From Phycomyces nitens (Eukaryota; Mucoromycota; Mucoromycetes; Mucorales; Phycomycetaceae), in assembly GCA_022702545.1 (NCBI GenBank), contig JAHRBC010000006.1, positions 3,375,501-3,439,500 on the forward strand: 64,000 nt of DNA. Direction: 5' to 3'. Made by a program: the position numbers and the translations under genes. A model generated the notes under the pieces. It ran no database searches. It worked only from the letters and a program-made list of their open reading frames with translations, and was not told the DNA's origin. Shown here piece by piece: positions 23,207 to 33,615 of the stretch. The first letter of the stretch is position 1. The number at the start of each line of letters is the position of its first letter.

Positions 23207-23830
23207 CAAACAGCTTGATATAGCGTTTGCAAATTTTAAAATGCTAATTGTTTGCAGTGTCGTGAAACTACCTAATCAAAAGAGCAAAGCACAGTATTGG
23301 TAAAGTAGAGCTGATCACATATTATTTGGATCGTATTCTGAGTCCCATGTTTCACCAACCAGCTCAGCATCATCTATTTCGATGGTAAAGCAAGACACAA
23401 CATAATAGTAAAGTATGAGAATAATTAACTTTCGATTGTAGATTAAACCAAAAAAGCAATTAGTATAGACTCGTAGATGTAAACATCCATCCAGACAGCT
23501 GTATGTCATTAACAGAACAATTGCACAATATCTATGCCCTAGGTTTTACTAAAGTAAAATCGATCCGCGCAAAAAACCAATATGTCTTAACCCATACTTA
23601 TGCTTTTCAATTTGCAATGTTATGTAAGAATGCTATTGACCATGACGAGATTCAATGTGTCTTGGGTATACAAGCAATATGACTGACAGCATCAACTGCA
23701 AGTACGGCTTGAATGTGCAGAGAAAGAAGAGGGAATTTACATGTTGCTAATAAATTTCTAGCTTTGTCTAGATTGCATGTTGGCAGAACTGAGAAAGAAC
23801 CATATTCTAAAAGGTGTTTTTGGTTGGAGA

Positions 23831-24590
23831 TCAAATAAAATAGTGCTCTCTGTCTTCAATGCTATGGTCACCTATGCAAAATTTCAGGAAGTTATTTGAT
23901 ATGAGCTTCTGTAATAGTTCTTGAGCAAGTACTCTGTCCCAAGGTATTTCTTTATGAAACAGACTGACAGTATTTAGGGTGAAGTGTGGGTCAGGAACGT
24001 CACTAAAAGGTGCATGATAAAGTGTATGGGGATGACTTTGGAAGATGTTGTCAAAGGAATTCAGTAGACGATTTCCTAGATTTATATTGTCCATGTGTAC
24101 AAAACAGAGCAAAGACAAGGTCTTGGTAGCAATGGCCATCGAAACAGAATATATTGAGATAGGGAAAAACTGTGAATAGACCTCTATGCACCTAGAGTCT
24201 ATTTTTTTTGAAAGTCTGATGGTGGCCCGGAAATTAAGCGAGTATATGTTTGGTAGGATGTTTTGATTTAAATGGGTCAGGACCTTCAGGTGCCAGAGAA
24301 CGAAACAGGTATACTGGAATAATTAAAATCAAGATCTAGAGGGATCAAGAGTTCTAAATATGGTAATATAAAGAAGCGAGGGTATAGTATGAAGACCCAT
24401 CTCAATCGAAGACTATATTGCCTGTGATCTGAATCAAGCAAGTCCAGATTTCCATATTTGCACAGCATACAAAAAATATTCTATCTAGGTCTGCCAAAGT
24501 ATAGATGAAGAATGTAGAGTCGGATAGTGTCAATAAAGAGGACAAAGTAGATATTTCATTTAATATATACCAGATTATACTCAATAAAAG
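23831..24590 (-). pseudogene. Decayed unknown minus-strand gene inside the element
   Basis: On the minus strand, leucine-rich coding-like stretches occur in sequence but in different frames: ILNEISTLSSLLTLSD, then KYGNLDLLDSDHRQYSLRLRW, then HLKVLTHLNQNILPNIYSL, then the longest piece ending HTLYHAPFSDVP...IGDHSIEDREHYFI with a stop at 23831. At least two frame changes separate them, near 24470 and 24290. The leucine pattern resembles LRR regions of F-box proteins but no F-box was found. Reported as a probable relic only. Confidence 0.3.
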
Positions 24591-24599
24591 TGTGTTGAA

Positions 24600-25292
24600 A
24601 TGATACTTTTACCTCCAGTTGAAAGAAAACCCCAAATTAAATACTTGCAGTTGTGCTGTCAGGAGATATTATCACTATCTAGGACAATTTTCTAGGTTGA
24701 ATTGGATAGGCTAGATAGAGTAGCAGCTTCAGTCTCATGAGTTAATGGTACAAAGTTGACAGCTCAACAGATACATATTGAAGTAGACAAGCATGACTAT
24801 TGTATTAATCCATTTAGGGTTGTAACTTTCAGGATAGTGTTACATGATCCCGTCCCAATTGTTAATAATCCCAATTAGTCTACTCTCTTATTCTCTTCCC
24901 CTTTCTTCTCTATTCTTTCGATTCTCATTACTTTGTCTATTTCAACCAACGACCCATAATCGGTACATTATTATATCTTTTCATGTTTATCTCAATCTTG
25001 CTAACTAGTTCAAAAGTTGGTTTTTATTAATAAATACAAGTAACAACGGATCAATATATATATATATATATTATCTTGATTATTGCTAAAAGAAAAGATA
25101 GTTATGACACAGATATAGGCACAGTTACCATTTAATTATCCAACTAAAATCGCTTTTGTTATACACTACAGCCTCTCTTTTATACTGCTATTCATTTGAA
25201 AGAATAGTTGATTTTTTATTATAATCTTACAAGACATACACAGTTGAAACTTTTTACCCTAGTTAAACATGTATGTTAACAATATCGCTAAA
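24600..25292. other. Non-coding interior of the element, right half
   Basis: A+T-rich sequence with a TATATA run near 25058-25070 and a pyrimidine-rich stretch near 24880-24930. No coding frame was seen. Confidence 0.4.
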
Positions 25293-25615
25293 CTTAGGGG
25301 CACGACGTTTTCGGATGGGGCACGACGTTTTGATTTTACCGGACATTTTAATTGTGACTTGCTGTCCGGTGTCTAACAAATATATCTGGTCCCTAACACT
25401 GCAATATTTCTTCTATAAATGACGTGCGTTAAAAAGGATTCTAATTCAAAATGGAGGTGCAATATTAACTTTAGTTTGTATTCTCAATGTATATTTGTGC
25501 CATTGATTGTATATTGTGCTAAAAAACTTTATGAGAATATCCAAACACCATGATATTTGAAGATTGTATATCCTTTCAAGAAACATCGTGTCCCAAGAAA
25601 CGTCGTGCCCTTAAG
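25293..25615. mobile_element. MITE-like insertion with short terminal inverted repeats
   Basis: The left end reads CTTAGGGGCACGACGTTTT and the right end, reverse-complemented, reads CTTAAGGGCACGACGTTTC, 17 of 19 matching. The left end also carries a tandem second copy of GGGGCACGACGTTTT about 20 bp inward. A CCGGACA...TGTCCGG hairpin follows, near 25339-25370. Total length is about 323 bp, with no gene. The right end lies about 33 bp from the right arm of the larger inverted repeat. ATCGCT occurs on both sides (25283 and 25616) but not flush with the left end, so a target-site duplication is doubtful. Confidence 0.55.
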
Positions 25616-25647
25616 ATCGCTGCCATAAGATCGCTGTTATTAAAAAG

Positions 25648-26182
25648 TTTGGCTTTAACAGAATTTGTAATGTTGGGTGATGTTCGGATCTTTGACATAC
25701 GGCGCGGTATGAACTGGAGGTCTTTTACGGGAAAAGGAAGTTATACGCACAGTAATAGATATGGGTTGGGGACGAGACACGACACAAACGCAGTAGCAAA
25801 GTTGTAGAAAGATGTAGATTTGGTATTCTCTTGACGTTTCAGACAATTCAAAGTGACCAGAGCGACCAATGTCCTCTGCGACAAATATAGACTTGATGGA
25901 AAAAGAACTTGTTTTATTCAATAAGCTATTACAAGCATAATAACTACAAGGCCTCCAAGGTAGTACTATCCACTGATAACGTCGCCATTGTGCTCCTAGT
26001 AGCTCGTCCTCACACCAGACCGAACTGTCTGTTTCTCCGACCCGGACAACATCACACCTTGACGTAAATATTCTTTTAATGTCAGCGCAAATTAACTTTT
26101 ATCTCAGCGCAAACTCCTATTCAAAAAAAAAAAACAGTAAAAAAAAATTTGTACAGAATATTCTGTACAGTTGAACGAATTT
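25648..26182 (-). repeat. Right arm of the inverted repeat
   Basis: This is the reverse complement of the left arm. It is nearly identical over 25648-26154, then diverges, keeping an inverted AAATTCGT at its outer end. Just outside the core is a palindromic GTACAGAATATTCTGTAC. Confidence 0.85.
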
Positions 26183-27280
26183 ACAAAAATGATTGGCCGC
26201 AGCAAATCTTAATCATGCGAGTAAGTTTATGACGTCGACCTAAAATTAGACATCCACCTTTTTTTTTAAAAAAAAATCGTCGCGATACTTTTTTTTTATT
26301 TTTTTATTTTTATTCACGCGTTTTGTGTTTGATTGACTTGAGGTCCTCGATCGGTGAAGCGTGAAATTCCTGCAAGACTAGTGCTATTAACTTGCTCTGA
26401 AATAAAAGAGCGTTGTGTAGAGAGTAGGGTAGAAATGTTCAAGTAAATTCACGCAAAAAGTCAATTACGTTTGGAATTGGAGCTGATTGAGCCATCAACA
26501 AAAATCCAACAAATCAAGTTAAAAAAGTAAGATTATTTCATTCAGTACATTCCAATGCATGCCAACCGCGCGAAATCAGTTAGAATGACAAAAACGACGA
26601 CGTTCTTACAGCTTGTAGCTCGATAAACAATGGCCTGGCACCAAAAATAACAAGACTATTCGATTTTTGAAAAGGGGCCAAATAAATAAAGTCTACAGGA
26701 TCCTGTAACTGTCATATCTACTGGCTCACTACCCGTAGAGCAAAGTATATCGAGAAAGAATATTATGGCGGTTTATAATTTGCCATGTATTGACAAAGAG
26801 TAGCCAGAGATCGGCTGTGGTGTATAACATAATCAAGATGATGAATACACGTATACTCTATCACTGACAACATTAATCTTGTTTTCACTGCGCGTTTTTC
26901 TATGCTCTCTTTTCTTTATCGCTGACCACTCTCCTTGTCTCGCCGTGTCAACCACTATTACTTTATTTCTTTTCCTCCAGTATGCAAGTTTTTATTATTA
27001 TTATTATTTATTTTAAATATTTTCAATTATTTTACAGCTCTCACGAGTACCATATATGCCTATAAGGCGCCAGGCCCTGACACCCCCACCAAATTAAAAC
27101 AAAATACTTTTTACCTGACAACAAACAGACATGGATCATACGAGCAACAGTGCCTTGTATCAAACTAGCTTTAATATAGCCTTGGATATGAAACCAAGCA
27201 TCTCAAGAAACTTGAGGGTCAAACGTGTGCAAGACACTAATAAGCTTATATCACTTTATAATATTCCAGCATTGTTTGAA
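26183..27280. other. Intergenic region right of the element
   Basis: Contains poly-T/poly-A blocks near 26260-26310 and an (ATT)n run near 26993-27008. Short frames (26935-27168, and another from 27131) are low-complexity and were not called. No RNA gene was recognised. Confidence 0.4.
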
Positions 27281-27284
27281 TGTG

Positions 27285-27425
27285 GTACCAAAAGTGTACA
27301 AGATATTTTGTACAATGTATTTTTAAAAATAAATAAATTGTTCCAAAATTTATTCCATCACTGTACGAATATTTTGTTCTCAAGTGTACGAATTCGAAAG
27401 TGTACGAATTGCCTTTTGAAAAGAA
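27285..27425 (-). repeat. Transposon-terminus relic related to the inverted-repeat ends
   Basis: Reverse-complemented, this reads TTCGTACAGTGATGGAATAA then ATTTTGGAACAA. That matches the outer end of the left arm (TTCGTCAAGGGATGGAATAA then ACTTTGGTACAA) at most positions. The motif TGTACGAAT recurs at about 27362, 27388 and 27403, and GTACAAGATATTTTGTAC at about 27295 is a near-palindrome like the one beside the right arm. The TA-CAGT start is typical of Tc1-type termini. No matching second end was found nearby. Confidence 0.5.
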
Positions 27426-27517
27426 AAGAAAAAGATAAAGGTGTATGATCTGTTTTTATGTAGAGCGATAGTGATTAAGATGAGTATGTAATGTATAAAA
27501 AGATGCATTGTGAAATG

Positions 27518-28898
27518 TCAGATAGCAGATGAATCAAACTGCCATGGCCGGAGAGGAGGCAGTTTGATCTGGGGTTCTCTGGTGGCGTTTCGCTCGTATC
27601 GTACATCGTTGTAGTGGTGGTAAGGATCAACGATGTCGAGGGGAGGAGAGACAAGGCCTGGAGGAGTTTGTTGCTGAGTAGAGGTAGTGTGAGGAGATTC
27701 TTTGTGGTTATTACTGTTGTGATGTTCGGGATGAGCCGGCTGTGGTGGGGAGGCGGTGTGGCTTGAGTAGTGATAAGAGGCATAGACCATGTCAGGAGAG
27801 GCAGAGGAGCTCTTGGGGCTACTTGTACGTGCCAATTGGAGGTCGCTGTTGGCTTCGTCTTCTGAAAGACCTACAATCTCGGAGCGTATTGGAAGAGAAT
27901 TAAGGCTAACAGAGGAATAATTGGCAAGTGATTTCTCATTTGCAGGGATTCTATAGGACGGAAAAAGGATATTTATCATCAGAGGTCGTTCGGGTGGTAC
28001 CCATTCAGCCAAATGCTGGTTGTCAAGTGTGCCTAGGGAACAAATGAGGGTGATGTCAGCAAGGGTGTTTGTTGTCCTGGAAACCCATTTACCTTGGCCA
28101 TGGGAGTAGTACTCTTGCTCAAGCACATTGATCTTTTGTTGAACCTGTTGAATCATGGACCGTCGGAGAGCCAACTTGTCCCACTATGGCCTGGTTTCAA
28201 TGCATGCTCTGGTTCATTTTGGGCTCCAAACTTACATAGAACTGGTCATAGGCCATCTTGTGCTGGCAGGTCAGTGCGTTTTTGATGTTCATCTCTACAA
28301 GGTTGTGGCGCGACTCAATGGCCTGCCGCTTCTGTTCATGCTTGGCCTTCATATCCTCCATCAGACGGAGGTAGTCAGGATGGCTATGGTCCTTTACGGC
28401 CTTTTCGATTTTGTCTAATTCAGCCAATCTGCAGACAAACGATGATAATGTTAACAAGAGATCAAAATCAGTGTGGCTATGAACAATCAAACCACCCACC
28501 GACCTTTCTTTAATAACGGCATCTCTTTCAGCCCGCTTGGCCTCTCTGGCTTCTTTGGACATGCGCTGGGATGTGTGGCGAGTTTCTCTATCGGTATCGT
28601 CTCGGCCAGGGGCTTTGGAGTGCGTTTCTCTCTTCTTGTAGATAGGGGCTTTTGTCTTGCGCCGTCTCTTTCTTGGCTGGGTCTCGCTCATAGACTCTGC
28701 AGACTGTGATCGCGCGTTGGCAGAACTGGTGGTGGTAAGGTCGGGTGAGAGGGAGGAGGGATCTTCCGTTTCCAAGCTGTCCTTGGGGTTCATGATGGGT
28801 GATCCCGAATGAGCTGACCGGCTTGCTCGTCGAGTGAGTACTCTTGACGTTGTTACTTCCTCTGAACTCTCTAACGAGTGCTTCACAAGAGACGACAT
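27518..28898 (-). CDS. Sds3-like protein (Sin3/Rpd3 histone-deacetylase complex subunit family)
   Basis: The product starts MSSLVKHSLESSE at ATG 28898 (an upstream TTG in the same frame was not used). A Ser/Thr- and basic-rich region with RKRRRKTK follows, probably a nuclear signal. After an intron, a helical segment reads LAELDKIEKAVKDHSHPDYLRLMEDMKAKHEQKRQAIESRHNLVEMNIKNA and, after another intron, WDKLALRRSMIQQVQQKINVLEQEYYSH. HPDYLRLMEDMKAKHE...R matches the Sds3-like coiled domain of SUDS3/BRMS1/Sds3, which scaffolds Sin3 deacetylase complexes. The C-terminal third is Pro/Ser/His-rich and disordered. It shares a 0.3 kb divergent promoter region with aminopeptidase P. The family call rests on the coiled motif; orthology to a specific member is not claimed. 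Confidence 0.75.
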
Positions 28899-29202
28899 GA
28901 TCAACAAGAAACACTAAAAAGTGTGGAGAGTAAGAGAAAGGATGGAGGGACAATCGGAGTTGGAATATCAGGGAAACCAGAAACAAAATAGGAAAGAGCG
29001 CGAGCGGTGAACACATCACATCGTTAATCCTCTCTTTTGAGCCAAGCGCGCGCGCCTTGAAAGCAGAAAATGTGATTTTTTGTGTCTCAGCAAGCCACCC
29101 TCAAGCGCACGTGTATTCTGTGATGTCACGCACTTGGTCTTCTACTTCTTGACTCGTCCAAGCACTTGGTCTTACTCTTTCTTGTACCGCATTATATCAA
29201 AC
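28899..29202. promoter_or_regulatory. Divergent promoter region, Sds3-like / aminopeptidase P
   Basis: A 304-bp region between two divergent start codons. It contains GCGCGCGC near 29046 and a CACGTG palindrome near 29109, a core bound by bHLH factors in fungi. Role in either gene is inferred from position only. Confidence 0.4.
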
Positions 29203-31580
29203 ATGCCCACTCTTACCGGCCAAAGACTCGATGCTCTGCGCGAATTGATGAAGGCTGAAGAATATGGCCTCGACGCATAGTTAGTACTCTTGGACCTCCC
29301 ATTCCACTCGTACCTTTTTTTTTAAGAAAAATAAAATTCAATAAAATTCAATATATTTTTACAGCCTTGTTCCTACAGAAGATGCCCACCAGGTAAACTA
29401 TAAACACTGTGATAAAATGGCTGCTAACATGGCCTAGAGTGAATATATTGCAGACTGTGATAAGCGCCGTCACTGGATCTCGGGCTTTACTGGCTCAGCA
29501 GGTATGTCAGTAGAATCTTTGTACAGTTCTTTATTTTCTCACGCCCCGTGCTCACAGGATTTGCTGTTGTGTCCCTTGCCGAGGCTGCTCTTTTTACCGA
29601 CGGACGTTATTTCCTTCAGGCCTCTGAGGAATTGGACTCCAACTGGACTCTGATGAAGCAAGGCCTTCCCAATGTACCCACCTGGCAAAAGTACCTCGTC
29701 AATGTAAGTCTGTCAAGTCATTGGCTAATTCTGACAAGGGGCTGTAGAATCTGCCTGCCGGTTCGCGTATTGGACTGGACCCCACCCTGATCTCTGTTGG
29801 TAAGTAATATATATATATATACACCTCAATCACCTTATTTACTGGCCATTTTGACTGATTGCATGATGTCCGTGTAGCCGACGCCAACCAATTGTCGGAA
29901 GAATTAAAGGCCAGTGGATCTGTGCTTGTCCCTATTCAAAAGAACCTCGTTGACCTCATCTGGAACGATCGTCCTGATGCTCCAAAGGACAGTGTGTTTG
30001 TGCACCCCATTCAGTTTGCTGGTAATTATATTGACATAATACAAATATCATGAATTGCAGCTATGGATATAATATATATGTATATATATATATGTATAAC
30101 ATGTCCAAATTAGGCAAATTGCACCAAGAAAAGCTGAGCGATCTCCATGCCCACATCAAATCCAAGGACGCGTTTGGCCTCATTGTCTCTGCATTGGACG
30201 AGATCGCCTGGCTATTCAATCTCCGTGGTTCGGACATTGAATGCAACCCGGTCTTTTTCTCCTATGCAATCATCACCCAAACCGGGGCAACTCTCTATGT
30301 TGACGATGCTAAGCTCAGTGACAGTGTCCACGAACACCTGGCAGATGTTGTCATTAGACCCTATTCCACTGTATTTGAAGACCTGGCCAAGATTGGACTT
30401 CAGCTTGTAGAGTCAAAGGAGGCCCTGCTAATCAATGCAAAGACCAGTCTTGCCGTCGAAGTGGCAGTTGGACAGGTAAGACCCATCTCGTCATACTCGA
30501 ATTTTAATTCTTGCCTTTTTAGGATAACGTTGTTGAGGAGCGTGCCATCATCACAGACCTCAAGGCAATTAAGAACGAGGCTGAATTGCAGGGTTTCCGC
30601 GACTGTCATCTGCGCGATGGTGCTGCTCTGATCAGGTACTTTGCTTGGCTAGAGGCCGAATTAAAGAATGTGTCTGTGCTGGATGAAGTCGATGCCGCCG
30701 ATCGTCTCGAGAGATTCCGTGAGGCTGAAGAGCATTATGCCGGCCTTTCTTTTGATACAATCTCCTCTACCGGTCCCAATGGTGCCATTATCCATTACAA
30801 GCCCGAGAAGCCGACAGCCAAGATCATTGATCCTACCCTCATCTACCTCTGCGACTCTGGAGGACAGTACAAGGACGGTACCACAGATGTCACAAGAACC
30901 CTTCATTTTGGCACTCCCACCGCTTATGAGAAGCGATGCTTCACCCGTGTTCTCCAGGGCCACATCGCCATTGACAGTGCCATCTTCCCTACCGGAACTA
31001 CTGGTAAGTTATTTACTAGTCCAATCAACCCAAATGCCAACAGAGTCTATAGGTTATCTCTTGGATCCTTTTGCTAGACAGGCTCTGTGGAAGGACGGTT
31101 TGGATTTCTTGCATGGAACTGGTCACGGTGTTGGTTCATTTTTGAATGTTCACGAAGGACCTCATGGCATTGGTATCCGCATTGGATACAACAGCACACC
31201 CTTGGCAGAAGGAATGTCGGTGACAAATGGTAATTTTTCTTTCGATTCGATATCCAGTGGTGGTTGGCTCATAGATAGACCCTTGATTCCTAGAACCCGG
31301 TTATTATGAGGATGGAAAGTTTGGAATTCGTATCGAGAATGTACTCCTTGTCAAGAGTGTCGATACTCCTCACAACTTCAATGATCGTGGCTATCTTGGT
31401 TTTGAGCACGTCACCATCGCCCCCATTGGCCTAAACTTGATTGATGTTGAGCTTCTTTCTGCCGAGGAAAAGAAGTGGGTTAATGACTATCACACTGAGT
31501 GTCGCGAGAAGCTTGGTCCCCGCGTTGCCGACTGCCCTCTCACCACAGCATGGCTCGAGAAGGAGACCGTGGCTATCTAA
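29203..31580 (+). CDS. Xaa-Pro aminopeptidase (aminopeptidase P, M24 family)
   Basis: Removes the N-terminal residue from peptides with proline in position 2, with two metal ions, in the cytosol. The spliced product starts [16 protein letters not shown] and has the two creatinase-like N-terminal domains: [26 protein letters not shown] and [11 protein letters not shown]. The catalytic domain follows. Metal ligands can be seen: Asp in YLCDSGGQY, Asp in GTTDVTRT, His in [19 protein letters not shown], Glu in NEPGYYEDG (split by an intron at about 31229-31289) and Glu in GIRIENV. C-terminal EKKWVNDYH...LTTAWLEKE is typical of the XPNPEP1 type. About ten exons with short introns, including a (TA)n-containing one near 29810. 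Length, about 610 residues, is normal for cytosolic forms. Confidence 0.93.
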
Positions 31581-31923
31581 TCTCTTTATCCCTTAAAAAA
31601 AACCAGTCTACAAGAGACGCCTTTATTCATTCTTTATATTATATATATATATATTTCATCTAATGAACGTTATACAATTATATCATAAATAATCTGTCCT
31701 TTCCATTTTGCCCTTTATCAATTAATATGATTAATGGCCACCACTCCACGGCAACCGTAGACACAAAAATGCGGCTCATCAATCCTAGGCACACGTCACT
31801 CTTAATTACGTACTCTGATCCTATCCAAGGTGCATTTAGCGAATGCTTTGACGCGTATTGTCCTTGTTCCTCCGACGTCCCTTTCTCACAACTCTTTAAC
31901 ATAACCGCAACCACAGTCTAGTC
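31581..31923. other. Intergenic spacer, aminopeptidase P to proteasome subunit
   Basis: About 0.34 kb between tandem genes, with a TATATA run near 31643-31654 close to the aminopeptidase 3' end. The plus-strand frame within it (31727-31921) ends just before the proteasome ATG and has no recognised similarity, so it was not called. No consensus proteasome control element was recognised. Confidence 0.5.
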
Positions 31924-33034
31924 ATGAGTCGCGGATCAAGTGCTGGATACGACCGACACATCACCATCTTCTCACCCGAAGGTCGTCTTTACCAAGTCGG
32001 TAAGTATTTCTGTTCATGTGTACCTTTATTATGCATCCCCACCTTGACACCTAAATTTTGCTTTATTTGCAGAATATGCCTTCAAGGCCATCTCCAATGC
32101 CGGCATCACCTCAGTTGGTGTCCGCGGTCGAGACGGCTGCGTGATCGTCACCCAGAAGAAAGTCCCTGTAAGAAACCAGCCAACGATAAAGATCTTGGAT
32201 TGAATTTATTAAACGAATTGTTTTTGTGTGTTTGCTTTTAGGACAAGCTTTTGGATCCCTCGACAATTACTCATGTCTTTCAATTAACACCCAAGATCGG
32301 ATGTGTCATGACTGGCATGATTGGTAGGCGATCATTAATCTCAAGTTCAAGCTCATTAAAGCATACAATATATTTCCATAGCCGATGCACGCTCACAAGT
32401 CACTCGTGCTCGTCAGGAAGCTGCCGAGTTCCGTTATAAATACGGATATGAGATTCCCACCGATATGCTTGCCAAGCGTGTAGCCAACATCAACCAGGTT
32501 TATACTCAGCAGGCAGCAATGCGACCTCTTGGTGTCTGTAAGTTTAGAGTACAAACAAAGCGAGAAATAGGGATTGAGAATAAGTATTTGATGCCAAGAG
32601 TCTCATGAATGTTGGTGTGTGACGAGGTAGCAATGATCTTGATTGGTTACGATGATGAACTCGGCCCACAATTGTTCAAATGTGACCCTGCAGGTTACTA
32701 TGTTGGATTCAAGGCAACCGCAGCTGGTGCAAAGCAACAAGAGGCATTGAACCATCTCGAGAAAAAGTTTAAAAAGAACTCGGAATTGAACATGGAAGAT
32801 ACTATTGAGGTAAGAAAGGGTTTTGGTGGTGTATGTAAAGATGTGGACTAAATGAACTATTGAAAATATGGGATTTATTAGCTTGCCATCACAGCTCTTT
32901 CAACAGTATTGGCTGTTGATTTCAAGGCAGGGGAAATTGAGGTTGGTTTGGTTACAAAGGATGATCCCAACTTCCGTACATTGAACCTTGAGAGCATCGA
33001 AGACCATCTGCAGAGAATTGTTGAGAAAGACTAA
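31924..33034 (+). CDS. PSMA6: 20S proteasome subunit alpha type-6 (alpha-1, yeast Scl1)
   Basis: A subunit of the outer alpha ring of the 20S proteasome, which gates substrate entry. The product begins [32 protein letters not shown], the alpha-subunit signature with the [15 protein letters not shown] start that marks alpha type-6. Later parts are [85 protein letters not shown] and [15 protein letters not shown]. Six or so short exons read in frame to a stop at 33032-33034. Length is about 246 residues, as expected. As in other alpha subunits there is no catalytic Thr. Confidence 0.95.
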
Positions 33035-33186
33035 AAATACCCGTGTCCTTGGACCGTGTCTCAATAAATCATATACATATATATATTTTTTGGTTATTTG
33101 GGTAATTTATATGGTGATTAGTAGGCATGAGTCCATGTCTGGTTTATTGAATACAAGGCACAATTAGAAGCGTCAAGGATATCTTT

Positions 33187-33615
33187 TTATTTTATTATTT
33201 TTACATGATTGAGTGGAAATGATTGTACTAGACAATCTACAAACCAAAAATACATTGGTTCTATGGCCCATCTGTCCACCAAGCTGGTGTTTTGCCATTC
33301 TATGAACCTGTCAGTAAAGTCAAGAGGGACGATGATGCTTACTTTAGAAAATGATCGATTTCTAATTTCCTCGGTGATCTTTGGAGAATTGATCCATATA
33401 TACAGTCTTGCCAAGGACCTATATCTCTGGTTTCCCCAACATTTTGTATATTCCAGTTCTACTTTCCAGGCCTTTAGGACATAGGAAACCGGACGATTTT
33501 TCAAACTAGTCTCATAATCCGCAATATATATGTTTTCGGCTGTCGAGTCTTTGGTAAACAACGTGTCGTTTGAGAGATTGCTGGTACTGTGAGTCCAATC
33601 GATTGTAAAAGCCAT
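33187..33615 (-). CDS. Small hypothetical protein (142 aa)
   Basis: A single open frame of 142 codons starting MAFTIDWTHSTSNLSND and ending FPLNHVKIIK, with mixed amino-acid composition and many Trp and Tyr (SYVLKAWKVELEYTKCW, FIEWQNTSLVDRWAIEPMYFW), unlike random A+T-rich frames. No signal peptide, membrane segment or known domain was recognised. The stop is about 150 bp from the end of the convergent proteasome gene. It could be a lineage-specific gene or an exon relic; no splice partners were seen. Confidence 0.45.
   Translation of the reverse strand: MAFTIDWTHSTSNLSNDTLFTKDSTAENIYIADYETSLKNRPVSYVLKAWKVELEYTKCWGNQRYRSLARLYIWINSPKITEEIRNRSFSKVSIIVPLDFTDRFIEWQNTSLVDRWAIEPMYFWFVDCLVQSFPLNHVKIIK

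Larger units (their letters stand above)
19231..26182. mobile_element. Inverted-repeat-bounded element of about 6.95 kb with decayed cargo
   Basis: Two inverted copies of one sequence bound this region: 19260-19766 (plus sense) and 25648-26154 (reverse complement), each about 507 bp. By eye they differ at about four substitutions plus poly-T length (for example GATAATAC versus GATAGTAC, and CATACCTA versus CATATCTA), so about 99% identity. Outside the near-identical core, similarity decays but continues to an AAATTCGT motif on both sides (19231-19238 and, inverted, 26175-26182). The interior has a broken PD-(D/E)XK-like gene, two other broken frames and a MITE-like insertion; no intact transposase was found. 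It could be a non-autonomous DNA transposon with long terminal repeats (MULE-like or Tc1/mariner-related ends), or two MITE copies in opposite orientation. No clean target-site duplication was found, so the boundaries are approximate. Confidence 0.65.

Noticed and set aside
31727..31921. 64-codon frame just before the proteasome gene
   Set aside because: It ends two bases before the ATG, has no recognised similarity and no ribosome or splice context; treated as upstream region.
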